The position numbers and the translations under genes are program-made. Shown one piece after another: positions 25,662 through 34,256 of a stretch of DNA of 64,000 nt (its first letter is position 1; every line of letters begins with the position of its first letter). The stretch is from contig NZ_JBDJAF010000007.1 in NCBI RefSeq assembly GCF_039652555.1, forward strand, positions 1 to 64,000, given 5' to 3'. Source of the DNA: Parafrigoribacterium mesophilum. GTDB lineage: Bacteria > Actinomycetota > Actinomycetes > Actinomycetales > Microbacteriaceae. The notes below the pieces were generated by a model that searched no databases, was not told the origin of the DNA, and was given only the letters and a program-made list of their open reading frames with translations.

Positions 25662-28302
25662 CTTCTTCGTTTGGGCGCAGCTTCGAAAACAGGCGCTGTC
25701 GCTCCGCCTCGACGATTTCTCTGACTAGTTCGGCCTCGGAAACATCGAACGCTTCGGGCGCAATCTGGGCCGTCTCGCTGATCGCGACGAAGTCATCGAA
25801 CAGTTCCTTCTTCTTCGCCAAGATTTGGGTGACCCGTAGGTCGACACCTTCCTCGGAAAGCAGCCGATGGACCTGAACGGACCGCAACTGGCCCATTCGT
25901 CGCGCCCGGGCGATTGCCTGCCACTCCGTTGTCGGCTTGAGTTGCGGCTCGCAAATCACGACGACCGATGCGGCCTGGATGTTGAGACCGATGCCTCCAG
26001 CGATGATCTGGGCGACGAGCACAGCTCCAGATTCCGCAGCAGAAAAGTCGTCGACCAGTGTTTGCCGTTTCACGGCCGGGACCGATCCCGTCAGCGGCCC
26101 GAACACACTGCCGGACAATGCACCCACGACCTCGTTAAGGACGCTCAGGTAATTCGAGAAGACGATCACCTTCCGGTTGTTGTCCTGGGCCTCGTCTACG
26201 ATCTCGATCAAGCGTTGGAGCTTCTCGGAGTCCATGCCTTGAAGCATCGCCGCTTGCCGCATGGCCTGGAAGTTGCCGGAGTAGACGGCATTCCTGTACG
26301 TGGCTCTGTCTGCGGCCGACATTGGCAGCCATTCTTCCACCTCGACCAGTTCAGGAAGCTCAGTGAGCACGTCTTCCAGGTTGCGGCGGAGGTAGACCGG
26401 GGCGACCTGCTGACGAAACAGCCGCGGGCGGAGGTCGGTCGCGTCGACCACGAGGTCCGGTCGGATGTAGTCAACGAGGTTGCGGAACTCTTCGACCCGG
26501 TTCTCCAGCGGGGTACCAGTGAGCAGGATTGCGCGCTCTGCCTTTTCGATCACTCGAGAGCTTCGCTGGGCGCGTAGCGTCCGGGGGTTCTTGATGTAGT
26601 GCGCTTCGTCAAAGATCACACAGGCAAGCTCGTTAACCAGGGCGAGGTGTAATTCGAGCCAGCCAAGGGATTCGTAGGTCGTGACGGCGATGCCGCCTAA
26701 TCGCCGCCAACTCCGCAGGGCGGCGTCCCGTCCGGATCCATGCAGCCGGTGCGCTCGGAGAGTCGACTTCGCCTGGATCTCTCGCATCCAATTCGTCACG
26801 ACTGCTGCTGGGCAGATGACCAGGGCATGTTGTGAGCCCTTTGTGCGCAGGTGCGCCACGGCGGCGAGCGCCTCGATGGTCTTGCCGAGGCCCATCTCGT
26901 CGCCGATGATGACCTTGCGCTGAACGAGTGCGAATCGTGCCGCAAAGCTTTGGTATCCGCGAAGCGACACGGCAAGGTGCTCGGTTTCCAGCTCTAGTTC
27001 ACGGATGGCCGCGACTACATCCTCCGGCAACCCTCCGATGACGGCATCTTCGTCCTCGGTGAGGAACCCCAGCTCTTGAAGCATCGCGAAGTAGTCGGCC
27101 GGGCGGGCCAGAAAGTCCTGCCACGGGTCTCGCGGTGCGGCACCCGCAACCGAGGCAGAGATCGCCTGTGCACGGCGGACAACAGATTCGACGGCATCTA
27201 CGAACGCAGCGTGATCCGAGAGCGCCGAGATAATAACCAGGTGCATGACGTTGCTGTCCAGCGCATTCGCCAGCGGGGTGAGTGCTTCGGCGCGGGCCAG
27301 GTCGGCCGTAGCGTTCTTCGTCTTCCGCGTAGCGTCCCAGATCCCGAGGTGTCTGACCAACGCGAGAGTCCGAGCTGTCGGGCTCTTAATATCGATGCGC
27401 ACCGGCATCTCGTCGTACGTCGTCTGCCAGAGTGTTTGAGCTGCGCCCCGGATACGGCGAGCAGTGGTTGCGCCAATCCCCTGGAGTAATGAGAGTTGTG
27501 TTGCGTAGGTGAAGACGTCCTGAACCGTCGTGAACCCCGCGTCCGCCAGCGGCGCGATGCGAATGCGCTCCCTTGTGGCGTCCTTCAACCGCTCGATTGG
27601 CATCTCGGCGATCACGCGCTGGACCTCGGCCTTACGAAGCGCGACGCCGGCATCAACGGCCTGCTGTCGGAACTTTGCTTCCCTGGTCAGGTCGTCTTGG
27701 ATTGTCTTGACCGCACCGGGAAGCGCTGACGTGACGGCGCTCGGAAGCAGTTGTGGTGCGCCGAGGCCGACTATCTCCGTGACGAGACCAACGGACTCCG
27801 AGAGTGCCGCGGCGACATCAATCGGGAACGGGTCACGAGACCGATCGTCGGTGCGAGACAGGATCGCGGGGACGCCTGCCGAGCGGCCCCAGGCAGCGAA
27901 GTCGGATAGGTAATGGCCGGCGTGCTCTCCCTTCTCGCGCACCTTGCTGCTACTAAAGAGTCGTCGAAGTCCGTACAACGCCCTGACGTCGCGCAGCGCG
28001 GTCGGGATTTCAGTGACCAGCTGTTGCAACGTTTTGGTTTCTTCCGGGGTCAGCAACGGGAGTAGTACGCGGAGGGCGAGCAAGCCGAACTGCTGGCTGT
28101 CGCTCTGGCGAACAGGAAGCACACTCCAGTGGCGCTCGCCATGCAGCTTTACGTCAACAATGCGTGACTTGATCGAGGCTGTTGCGCTGTCGGCCTCGGC
28201 TTGAACCCGAGAACGGTATGTCGTCACCTCCTGCGCGTGCTTCGCCCACTCCGAGACCTCATCCAATTCCGGACGCAGTCTGTGGAGTTCGTCGCGGATC
28301 AT
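25654..28302 (-). CDS. SNF2-family helicase with helix-hairpin-helix
   Basis: An 882-residue SNF2 ATPase. The N-terminal 240 residues are helical. A helix-hairpin-helix-like segment ('LSLLQGIGATTARRIRGAAQ', about 275-295) suggests non-specific DNA binding. The motor has Walker A GDEMGLGKT (467-475), DEAH 565-568 in 'VIFDEAHYIKN', 'ILLTGTPLENR', 'KVIVFSNYLSVLNEV', 'IAGGIGLNIQAASVVV' and 'AIARARRMGQ'. It faces the DUF499 gene and shares only the downstream 61-aa gene. It may be a second, independent defence unit or an accessory of the rightward cluster; orientation argues for the former. Confidence 0.85.
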   Translation of the reverse strand: MIRDELHRLRPELDEVSEWAKHAQEVTTYRSRVQAEADSATASIKSRIVDVKLHGERHWSVLPVRQSDSQQFGLLALRVLLPLLTPEETKTLQQLVTEIPTALRDVRALYGLRRLFSSSKVREKGEHAGHYLSDFAAWGRSAGVPAILSRTDDRSRDPFPIDVAAALSESVGLVTEIVGLGAPQLLPSAVTSALPGAVKTIQDDLTREAKFRQQAVDAGVALRKAEVQRVIAEMPIERLKDATRERIRIAPLADAGFTTVQDVFTYATQLSLLQGIGATTARRIRGAAQTLWQTTYDEMPVRIDIKSPTARTLALVRHLGIWDATRKTKNATADLARAEALTPLANALDSNVMHLVIISALSDHAAFVDAVESVVRRAQAISASVAGAAPRDPWQDFLARPADYFAMLQELGFLTEDEDAVIGGLPEDVVAAIRELELETEHLAVSLRGYQSFAARFALVQRKVIIGDEMGLGKTIEALAAVAHLRTKGSQHALVICPAAVVTNWMREIQAKSTLRAHRLHGSGRDAALRSWRRLGGIAVTTYESLGWLELHLALVNELACVIFDEAHYIKNPRTLRAQRSSRVIEKAERAILLTGTPLENRVEEFRNLVDYIRPDLVVDATDLRPRLFRQQVAPVYLRRNLEDVLTELPELVEVEEWLPMSAADRATYRNAVYSGNFQAMRQAAMLQGMDSEKLQRLIEIVDEAQDNNRKVIVFSNYLSVLNEVVGALSGSVFGPLTGSVPAVKRQTLVDDFSAAESGAVLVAQIIAGGIGLNIQAASVVVICEPQLKPTTEWQAIARARRMGQLRSVQVHRLLSEEGVDLRVTQILAKKKELFDDFVAISETAQIAPEAFDVSEAELVREIVEAERQRLFSKLRPNEEVG

Positions 28303-28936
28303 GCTGGTATCGTTCGCAATCGTCAGGTGATGGTCGGGCCCTCAAACGCTATTGGTAAGTACCCCTCAACGTTGGCGCCTAGCCGTATCGTAGCGACCGG
28401 CTGCGGGGAAGGAACCGCACCGTACTGAGGCTCATCGCATCGTGTCGTCGAATTTCGACAGGACAACGGGCCTGAGCCGCTCACTGCAGCGGGAAGGTAC
28501 ACGAAGTCAGTGCCGCTCCTTGGCCGGCGTGACCACTGCGTGCCGGCCGTGGAAATCATCGCCGAGTCCAGAACTTGTGCAAGCCAAAACTGATTCCTCA
28601 GTACGGCATCCGGCTTGTCACTATCCACGGCCAAAGTTCGTCGAGGGGAGCCTAACAAGAGGATTCGTGATTGCAACGTGTCGTCCCGCCATCTTTCGAC
28701 GGCTTAGAGATGGTCAGGCGAGGTAAACTGACACCACCAAATGGGATGTACTTTCCGTCGGGCGATGATGCACCGAAGATCGCAGCTACACCTGTTTTCC
28801 CATCGAATTCATTCGTGACTACCCCGGATCGAGCATTTATAATCGGAGGAAGCGAACCGCCCGGTTCTCTGTCAACATAAGGGAACCCGCGAGTAGCCGA
28901 GACAGCCGGTTGGGATTCGAAAGAACATGAGGAATC
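28303..28936. other. Right end of the island, no supported gene
   Basis: There are short open readings on both strands (for example 28671-28880 plus, 28323-28676 minus), but none shows a known domain or a good ribosome-binding site. The stretch is lower in GC than its flanks from about 28700. It may hold promoters for the leftward SNF2 gene and the element's right recombination arm. Confidence 0.5.
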
Positions 28937-28975
28937 CACGGGGTCGCAGGTTCAAATCCTGTCAGCCCGACCGCG
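28937..28975. other. attR: second copy of the 39-bp core
   Basis: An exact repeat of 2101-2139. It contains only the tRNA 3' fragment (T arm and acceptor strand). A copy of the tRNA terminator follows, then an excisionase-like stump, so it also acts as the left boundary of an older element. Confidence 0.9.
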
Positions 28976-28992
28976 GCCGCACGAAACCGCGA

Positions 28993-29048
28993 AGTCCCGG
29001 AAACTGAAGGGTTTCCGGGACTTTTTCAGGTTTCCGGGACTTTTTCAG
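28993..29048 (+). terminator. Duplicated terminator after attR
   Basis: The stem AGTCCCGGAAAC/GTTTCCGGGACT is followed by T5. The second arm and T-run (gtttccgggactttttcag) are tandemly repeated at 29011-29029 and 29030-29048. Confidence 0.8.
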
Positions 29049-29186
29049 TAGGTAGATTTGATCCGGTCATCGAAAACCCATCAAGAACCGCTCACCACCA
29101 CCGCCCAACAGCCTTGTTCTCTACCTGGTGTCGGATGCCGGCGGTTCGGTGCGGACGCTCCGGCGACGCCGGCGCACCTGCCGGCC

Positions 29187-29336
29187 ATGGATACCGACAA
29201 CACCCCGCCCTTTGGGCTGGAACCGCTGCTGGACGTGATCGAACTCGCCGCCTACCTGGGCGTGCCGGTGTCGACCGTCTACGACTGGCGCACCAACAGC
29301 AAGGGCCATCGACCTGGAAGCTTATTCGGGAACTAA
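29187..29336 (+). pseudogene. Truncated excisionase-like gene
   Basis: The first 38 residues are nearly identical to the intact excisionase gene at 2316 ('LLDVIELAAYLGVPVSTVYD'). Homology stops after 'WRTNSKG' and a short unrelated tail ends at a stop. The recognition helix is kept but the wing is lost. The deletion that removed the rest also removed the integrase. Confidence 0.85.
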
Positions 29337-29376
29337 CGCGCCCGTCACCATGGTTGGGATCGCTTGGCAAGCGTTT

Positions 29377-29397
29377 GTGGTGCCAAGTTGGCACCAC
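29377..29397. repeat. Second copy of the element palindrome
   Basis: Arms GTGGTGCCAA and TTGGCACCAC flank a single G. These 21 bases are identical to the core of the palindrome at 3829-3855. Confidence 0.8.
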
Positions 29398-29611
29398 CGC
29401 CGAATACACGATTCCCGGTCCCTGCCCGGAGCCGGGTGAACTGTTTGCCGGCGATGGTCATTCTCCAACTGGTCGAGGTCGTGCTTTTTCGCGAGGTCGG
29501 TGTAACGCTCAGCGGTGCACCGTATCCCACCGTAACCTCGGGGGACACTCGCCGCGAAGCAATCCACGTAGCCTGCACACTAGTTATTGCGCCACGCCGT
29601 CGCGTGGTTGA

Positions 29612-30269
29612 GAGATTCTCGTCCTAGAGTATCTCCATGGATGGTATACGCCTTACCGGAGATTCAGTCGTATCGGCGTTAACGTTGACTACATCTCCGA
29701 TGATCTAAAGGTCCTCGTCCAAGCCCGGCTTAGTGACTATTGCTATGGCGCGACTCGCGTGATGGAAGATACGGCTTACTACTCGTTCGAGAAGACGGTT
29801 AAGCAATTTCTTGAACGATTCGAGTCGAAGCATCGGACGACGCAGATCGGCATGGCTGGCGAGTTCCTCGTCGATCTCCTTATGCCAATGGCGCAACCCG
29901 GCGCTCTCCAACACGAGTATCTATTTCAATAAAGAAGAGCGCAGCACAAAGAAGGGTTTCGACCTGACGTTTTTTGAAGAGACTTCCAATGCCGTCTGGT
30001 ACTCAGAGGTGAAATCGGGCGAACCGACAAGTGACTCTGTCGACGTCAAAGTGGCATCTCTGATGGCAACTGCGGCTTCAGACCTTGCTTTTAAAATGAG
30101 GGCAGGTGCACCGCGGTCGCGCTGGGAATCAGCCCAGCTAGATGCGGGATTGGCGCTTAGCTCGAACGAAGACAAAACGGTAAAGGCTTTGCTAAGGCGC
30201 GACTTCACCGTTGCCCCAGCTAGATCCGACGTAGACAAGTTCTTCACGGAGCTGAGCCCAATAGCTTAA
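29612..30269 (+). pseudogene. Frameshifted HamA/DUF1837-like nuclease gene
   Basis: The first frame reads 'VDYISDDLKVLVQARLSDY', then 'HRTTQIGMAGEFLVDLLMPM', and hits a stop at about 29930. Reading continues in the +1 frame from about 29895 ('NPALSNTSIYFNKEERSTKK', 'GFDLTFFEETSNAVWYSEVK', then a helical tail to 30269). Removing one base near 29894 joins them. The layout and the E-V-K motif in 'WYSEVKSGE' match the HamA/DUF1837 nuclease of Hachiman-type systems, as I recall it. No start codon with a ribosome-binding site is obvious, and no HamB helicase follows. It is probably a dead defence gene; a sequencing error is the alternative. Confidence 0.55.
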
Positions 30270-30581
30270 GAAGTGGGCGATCATTCGTTTGTAGGGTTCG
30301 TTATCGGAAGTGCCTCGGCACGAAATAACTTCGAGACGCCTCCGATTAGCATCCGTGGGCTGTATCGTACGAGATTCCCCATATGGGCACGACACCGATG
30401 TCCGCGGACGGCAGCCGGCCGGCTCAAAGGTGCGTCTGTTCAGCGTCCTCTTGCGCAACTTATGTGTGATTCGGGGCCAGCTGGCCGCTTGCATGTGACT
30501 TGCTAGGAGCATGGGCATGGGCATCGGCAGTACAACCGATACGGCACTGATGGAGGTCACAACGCCAGGCCAGTCTGCCGT
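30270..30581. other. Intergenic, nothing recognised
   Basis: There is no supported gene or repeat. It separates the broken HamA-like gene from the convergent HxlR gene. Confidence 0.5.
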
Positions 30582-30917
30582 TTATTTGCGAGGTTGCAGA
30601 TTCCGCAGAGCCCACGTGCCGAGTTCCTCGATGGTCGGCACGATTTCGGTGCCCGCAGTGGTGAGTTCATAACTGACCGATATCGGTGGCCCTTCCGCGA
30701 CGTCTCGGCGCACAAGTCCGACCTCGACGAGCTCGGACAGGCGCTCCGCGAGCACGGTGTCACTGATGCCACTGACGGCCTTGCGCAGCCCGACAAACGA
30801 CGCGCTTCCCGTGCCGAGGACACCGAGAATCATGCCGTTCCATCGCTTTCCCAACACCGAGAAGGCAAGAGTGATCGCGGAATCACACCTGCGCGTGTTG
30901 GTCTCAAGGTCGGCCAT
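30582..30917 (-). CDS. HxlR-family transcriptional regulator
   Basis: A 111-residue winged-helix regulator. Conserved N-terminal Cys in 'NTRRCDSAITLAFSVLGKRW', then 'FVGLRKAVSGISDTVLAERL', 'ELVEVGLVRRDV' and 'VSYELTTAGTEIVPTIEEL' are the HxlR signature. I chose ATG 30917; ATG 30929 would add four residues, and longer readings to 31136 run into the divergent gene. It is divergent from the azoreductase-like gene with a 70-base gap, an arrangement typical of redox-responsive HxlR/QorR control of a flavin reductase. Confidence 0.88.
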   Translation of the reverse strand: MADLETNTRRCDSAITLAFSVLGKRWNGMILGVLGTGSASFVGLRKAVSGISDTVLAERLSELVEVGLVRRDVAEGPPISVSYELTTAGTEIVPTIEELGTWALRNLQPRK

Positions 30918-30987
30918 GACATCAATCATAATCGTGCTAGCGTTTTCCGAGTCGCTTTGTTTTTCGTAGTCCACGTTTGGAGAACCA

Positions 30988-31638
30988 ATGTCTTTGTTCC
31001 GCCTCGATGCCAGCATCATGCCCGCTACATCCCAGAGCCGTGCCCTGGCCGATCTGGTTGAAGCGGAGTGGTCCGCCGAACATCCCGACTCCGTCGTCAA
31101 GCGTCGTGATCTTGGCAGCGAGCCGCTGCCTGCCACGCTCTGGCGTGACGTCGTGACCAGCCGCTTCCTCGCCGAGGCAGACCGCAGTCCGGCTCAGCAC
31201 GACGCTCACGCACGTGCCGCAGCACTCGCCGACGAACTGATCAACGCGGATGCCCTGTTACTGGCGATCCCGCTCTACAACTGGGGAGTCGCAGCCCACG
31301 TGAAGACCTGGTACGACGTCACCTACACCGACCGGCGCATCGCCGGAGGTGCCCTCAAGGGTAAGCCCGTTGTGCTCGCCACCGTCCTCGGCGGCAACTA
31401 CAGCCCCGGCACCCCAAAGGAACGGTGGGACCACTCCACCCCGTGGCTTAGCCACGTGATCGGCGAGATCTGGGGTGCCGACCTGCTCGTTGTGCAGCGC
31501 CAGCTCACACTCGTCGGCGTCAATCCAGCGCTGGATCAATTCACCGGGCAGGCCGCAGAAATCAAGGTCGCCGCAGAGCAACTCGCGATCGAGCACGGGC
31601 GCGCCCTAGCCGCGAAGCGGTATTCGCGGGTGGGCTAA
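30988..31638 (+). CDS. FMN-dependent NADH-azoreductase-like flavodoxin-fold protein
   Basis: A 216-residue flavodoxin-fold reductase. 'LFRLDASIMPATSQSRALAD' carries the FMN-phosphate loop (S-x-S-R), 'DALLLAIPLYNWGVAAHVKT' is the AzoR signature, and 'VLATVLGGNYSPGTPKERWD' binds the isoalloxazine ring. Enzymes of this family reduce quinones and azo compounds with NADH. The divergent HxlR gene probably regulates it in response to electrophiles. The next gene, an NADP-binding reductase, follows after 144 bases. Confidence 0.85.
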   Translation: MSLFRLDASIMPATSQSRALADLVEAEWSAEHPDSVVKRRDLGSEPLPATLWRDVVTSRFLAEADRSPAQHDAHARAAALADELINADALLLAIPLYNWGVAAHVKTWYDVTYTDRRIAGGALKGKPVVLATVLGGNYSPGTPKERWDHSTPWLSHVIGEIWGADLLVVQRQLTLVGVNPALDQFTGQAAEIKVAAEQLAIEHGRALAAKRYSRVG

Positions 31639-31782
31639 CCCGGGATTGCGGGCATGGGCATCTCGCTCCGCGAGATCGCCGGGTCCATCGGCAGCCGCCT
31701 GGGCAAATGCTCGGCCGTAGGCGCCCCTTCTGCCTCAAGGGCGGATCGTTCGGTTCAACCTAATGAAAGAGATTACTCATCC

Positions 31783-32406
31783 ATGAGCAGCATCAGTTTC
31801 ATCGGTCTGGGGGGCATGGCCCGCGCCATAGCCGCTCGCGCGGTCGCGGGCGGCAACTCGGTCGAGCTCATCGGCCGCGACGCGGCCAAGGCGAAGGGCC
31901 TGGCTGCCGAGCTCGGCGGCGGGGCCACGGATGGCACATTCGGCGCTGTCCCGGCTGGTGATATCGTCGTCCTCGCCGTGCCGTACACCAGCGCAGTGCA
32001 GGTCGTCGCCCAATACGGGGATGCACTGGCTGGCAAGGTCATCATCGATATCTCCAACACCTTCAACGCCGACGGCACTGCTCTGGTCATCTCTGACGGC
32101 ACTTCCGGTGCGCAGGAGATCGCCAAGGTTGCCCCGGTAAGCGCGCACGTCGTGAAGGCGTTCAACACCGTCTTCGGCCACGTCCTAGTAAAGGGGCGTC
32201 CGTTGGACGTGTTCTTCGCCGGAGATGACGCGCGGGCCAAGGCGAGTGTGTCGGCGTTCATCGAGAGCCTCGGACTGCGCCCCCTCGATGTCGGCGGCCT
32301 GGAGATGGCCCGCTGGCTAGAAGGGATCGGGCCGCTACTGATGGGCCTGGCCCGCCACGGCGTGGGGAACTTCAACCTCGCCCTCGGCGTCAGCATTCTC
32401 AGCTGA
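31783..32406 (+). CDS. NADPH-dependent F420 reductase-like NAD(P)-binding protein
   Basis: A 207-residue Rossmann protein. 'ISFIGLGGMARAIAARAVAG' (nucleotide loop GxGxxA variant), 'DIVVLAVPYTSAVQVVAQYG', 'KVIIDISNTFN' and 'AHVVKAFNTVFGHVL' match the F420H2:NADP oxidoreductase (Fno/Npd) family and its YRPG-like relatives. I chose ATG 31783 because the domain begins immediately there; longer readings from 31654 lack homology. It probably shuttles hydride between NADP and F420, or is a related reductase. It may be co-regulated with the azoreductase gene upstream. Confidence 0.82.
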   Translation: MSSISFIGLGGMARAIAARAVAGGNSVELIGRDAAKAKGLAAELGGGATDGTFGAVPAGDIVVLAVPYTSAVQVVAQYGDALAGKVIIDISNTFNADGTALVISDGTSGAQEIAKVAPVSAHVVKAFNTVFGHVLVKGRPLDVFFAGDDARAKASVSAFIESLGLRPLDVGGLEMARWLEGIGPLLMGLARHGVGNFNLALGVSILS

Positions 32407-32816
32407 GCGCACCCGTGCCTGCCGCTCCTGCACCGCGTCCGGCAAGCGGCGGAGGCGCCCGTCGAGATCCAGATGCCGCATTATGCATTCTTGGTTGATG
32501 AGGACCTCTTCGGCCGCGCGTATGTGCGACAGGCCATCGCCCAAGCCCTCAGGCGTACGACAGCGACCATTCCGCCCACAGGAGTCGAGCCCTGCGTGTC
32601 CCGACGGAGGTTCCGCTTGTGACACAAGTCAGCAATCCTCGGCCAGCGAGCGTTCAACGATAGATCTGCGTCGGTAGAGGTCCGGCTTGCGGGTACCTAC
32701 TTGATCCGTTCGTAGACTTGACCATGAGGTCCAGCAAGTGCAATGGGGATCCGGCTTGTGGGCCAGCTTGGCGCCGTCCGACCATACAGCGTCGCGCGTG
32801 CGATTAGCTGAGCGTC
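32407..32816. other. Intergenic, possible gene debris
   Basis: A minus-strand reading near 32450-32560 ('EEVLINQECIMRHLDLDGRL') looks coding-like but has no recognisable domain, start or promoter. It is probably debris in a decaying region. Confidence 0.4.
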
Positions 32817-33197
32817 ATGACACGCACACTCATTCTCGGTGGGACGGCATGGCTTGGTCGCGAGATAGCCGAGCGGTTGGTTACCAGAGGCGAGGACGTG
32901 ACGTGTCTTGCTCGCGGTGAGTCCGGAGAGGTTCCGAGCGGCGTGACTTTCGTCCGTGCCGATAGGCGACATTCTGGTGCTTACGATGCTGTTAAGGGAA
33001 GCGACTGGGACGAAATAATCGAGCTTACGTACCAGGCCGACCTCGTCACCGGGGCGCTTGATGCTTCGGCTGATAATACGCAGCATTGGACCCTGATTTC
33101 GTCCGGCGCCGCGTCCTGCGCTGTCGCATCCGATGTCCTTAGCCCGAGAAGCGCGATTCCCTGTCACTCTTGGAGAAGGAGTGTGCGCGCAGCTTGA
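32817..33197 (+). pseudogene. 5' fragment of an NAD-dependent epimerase/reductase gene
   Basis: It begins with a good Rossmann start, 'TLILGGTAWLGREIAERLV', and continues through 'GVTFVRADR' and 'QHWTLISSGAA', as in NAD-dependent epimerase/dehydratases of about 320 residues. Similarity ends near 33130, where the sequence runs into the 3' end of the convergent membrane-protein gene. Two thirds of the enzyme are missing, including the YxxxK region, so it cannot be active. Confidence 0.7.
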
Positions 33198-33573
33198 AGA
33201 ACATCAAGATGAATGTCGTGGGGCTACAGGCGAGAACAAGGGCCAAGACCACCGCCCACCAGTCGCCGTTGACCGCGAAAAAGGCACCGAATGCGAGCGC
33301 AACCGATAATCGCACGACGTTGACGATGAGAAGACGGCGCCGTCGGCGCATCAGTTTTGCCTCGTCTGGCTCTTCCGGCCACGGCTCGTCCCAACTGCGT
33401 CGCACGAGCCAGACACAACCGATGGACATCAGAATCGTTGCCACCACCAGCAGGATCGCGCCGAAAATGCTCAGAGGCGGGTGAGCGATCATTCCGCCCG
33501 CGACGATAGCGACTAGAACACCCAGCACAATCGTGTAGGCACCCGCCACCCTTGGTGAGACCTTACGCAGCAC
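33139..33573 (-). CDS. Small membrane protein with four predicted helices
   Basis: A 144-residue protein with hydrophobic segments 'AYTIVLGVLVAIVAGGMIA', 'IFGAILLVVATILMSIGCVW', 'VVRLSVALAFGAFFAVNG' and 'WAVVLALVLACSPTTFILMF'. A charged cytoplasmic loop ('RRSWDEPWPEEPDEAKLMRR') separates the two hairpins. I do not recognise a family. Its 3' end overlaps the broken epimerase gene, consistent with a deletion junction there. Confidence 0.6.
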   Translation of the reverse strand: MLRKVSPRVAGAYTIVLGVLVAIVAGGMIAHPPLSIFGAILLVVATILMSIGCVWLVRRSWDEPWPEEPDEAKLMRRRRRLLIVNVVRLSVALAFGAFFAVNGDWWAVVLALVLACSPTTFILMFFKLRAHSFSKSDRESRFSG

Positions 33574-33720
33574 GCCGAGACCTTCCTCCGGCTTTTGTGC
33601 TGAACACTACTACTGACGTCAGGCCAGCAGTGGCACATGGATCCGGCTTACGGACACGGGCGCCCCGGGGCGCAAATGGCACGGACTGGGTTTGCTTCGT
33701 GAATACACCAGAACGCGAGG

Positions 33721-34140
33721 TTGACCGGCCCGCAGAGACAACTTAGCCAGCCGTCTAGCCCCGAAATGTGGGGTCGGCTCGTGGCGCGGACTTTTGGACT
33801 GGACGGTGTGGTGGAGGGCCACAGCCAAGTATCGCCGGCCTCCTTACGCGCCGTATTCCTAGCCGACATGGCAGCGGAACGGACACCGGAAACTTCGCTT
33901 GCTCCGGGCCAGCGTCTCGAGCCGGTACACATTCACGGCGTGCAGGACACGAGCATTCATCTGTGATTACCGGCGGATAGATGCATCGAACTGACGAAAT
34001 CGGGTTGGGGTGAGCCGCATCAGTATGGCGACTTCGGAACCGAACTCATGGTCTACGGCCCACGAAGCGACTCGGAACTGGAACTTGTGCTCGCGGTAAT
34101 TCGGGAGAGCATCTCATTCGCACGCGGCGCGACACTGTGA
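33721..34140 (+). pseudogene. Luciferase-like (DUF5519) gene with an in-frame TGA
   Basis: The first part ends 'LEPVHIHGVQDTSIHL' and meets TGA at 33964. The same frame then continues without a shift as 'LPADRCIELTKSGWGEPHQY' and 'GDFGTELMVYGPRSDSELEL' to a normal stop at 34140. In homologues I recall, the stop position is Cys in a 'SIHLCLP' motif, so one base change explains it. The start is uncertain (TTG 33721 or ATG 33766) and the N terminus is short. It is most simply a nonsense-mutated pseudogene. Confidence 0.6.
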
Positions 34141-34256
34141 CTTGGGCACGATGGCCGTACGTCTCGCGAGGGAACCGGCGCGGACATGGCTGCGCGTGTA
34201 TGGCTGTGGGTCGAAGCATGCGCCACCCGCGATGGCGCATCGCGCCGATCTGGCCG

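Larger units (their letters stand above)
2101..28975. mobile_element. Integrated mobilizable genomic island with defence cargo
   Basis: The island is delimited by the 39-bp direct repeats at tRNA-Pro. Xis-like and Int genes sit next to attL, and a MobF relaxase-helicase is inside. Cargo is a YobI-like NTPase and a large helicase/methylase/ATPase block. No FtsK/TraB-like translocase, VirB/VirD4-type transfer genes or replication initiator was found, so transfer would need a helper element (inference). Base composition is uneven: the YobI-like gene is visibly less GC-rich than the flanks. Confidence 0.85.
28976..29600. mobile_element. Remains of a second, related integrative element
   Basis: The order attachment core, terminator, excisionase gene and palindrome matches the first element at 2101-3855 closely. 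The excisionase 3' end and the whole integrase are missing: sequence jumps from the codon matching residue 38 of the excisionase (about 29304) to the region downstream of the integrase (about 29336). This is a tandem element at the same tRNA that lost its recombinase. Its right end is not identified. Confidence 0.75.

Noticed and set aside
28323..28939. Open readings on both strands near attR as possible cargo genes
   Set aside because: No ribosome-binding sites, no domain similarity, and they overlap each other in conflicting frames.
2101..28975. Possibility that the island is a self-transmissible actinomycete ICE
   Set aside because: No FtsK/TraB-like translocase, no type IV secretion genes and no replication initiator were found; only a MobF relaxase is present.
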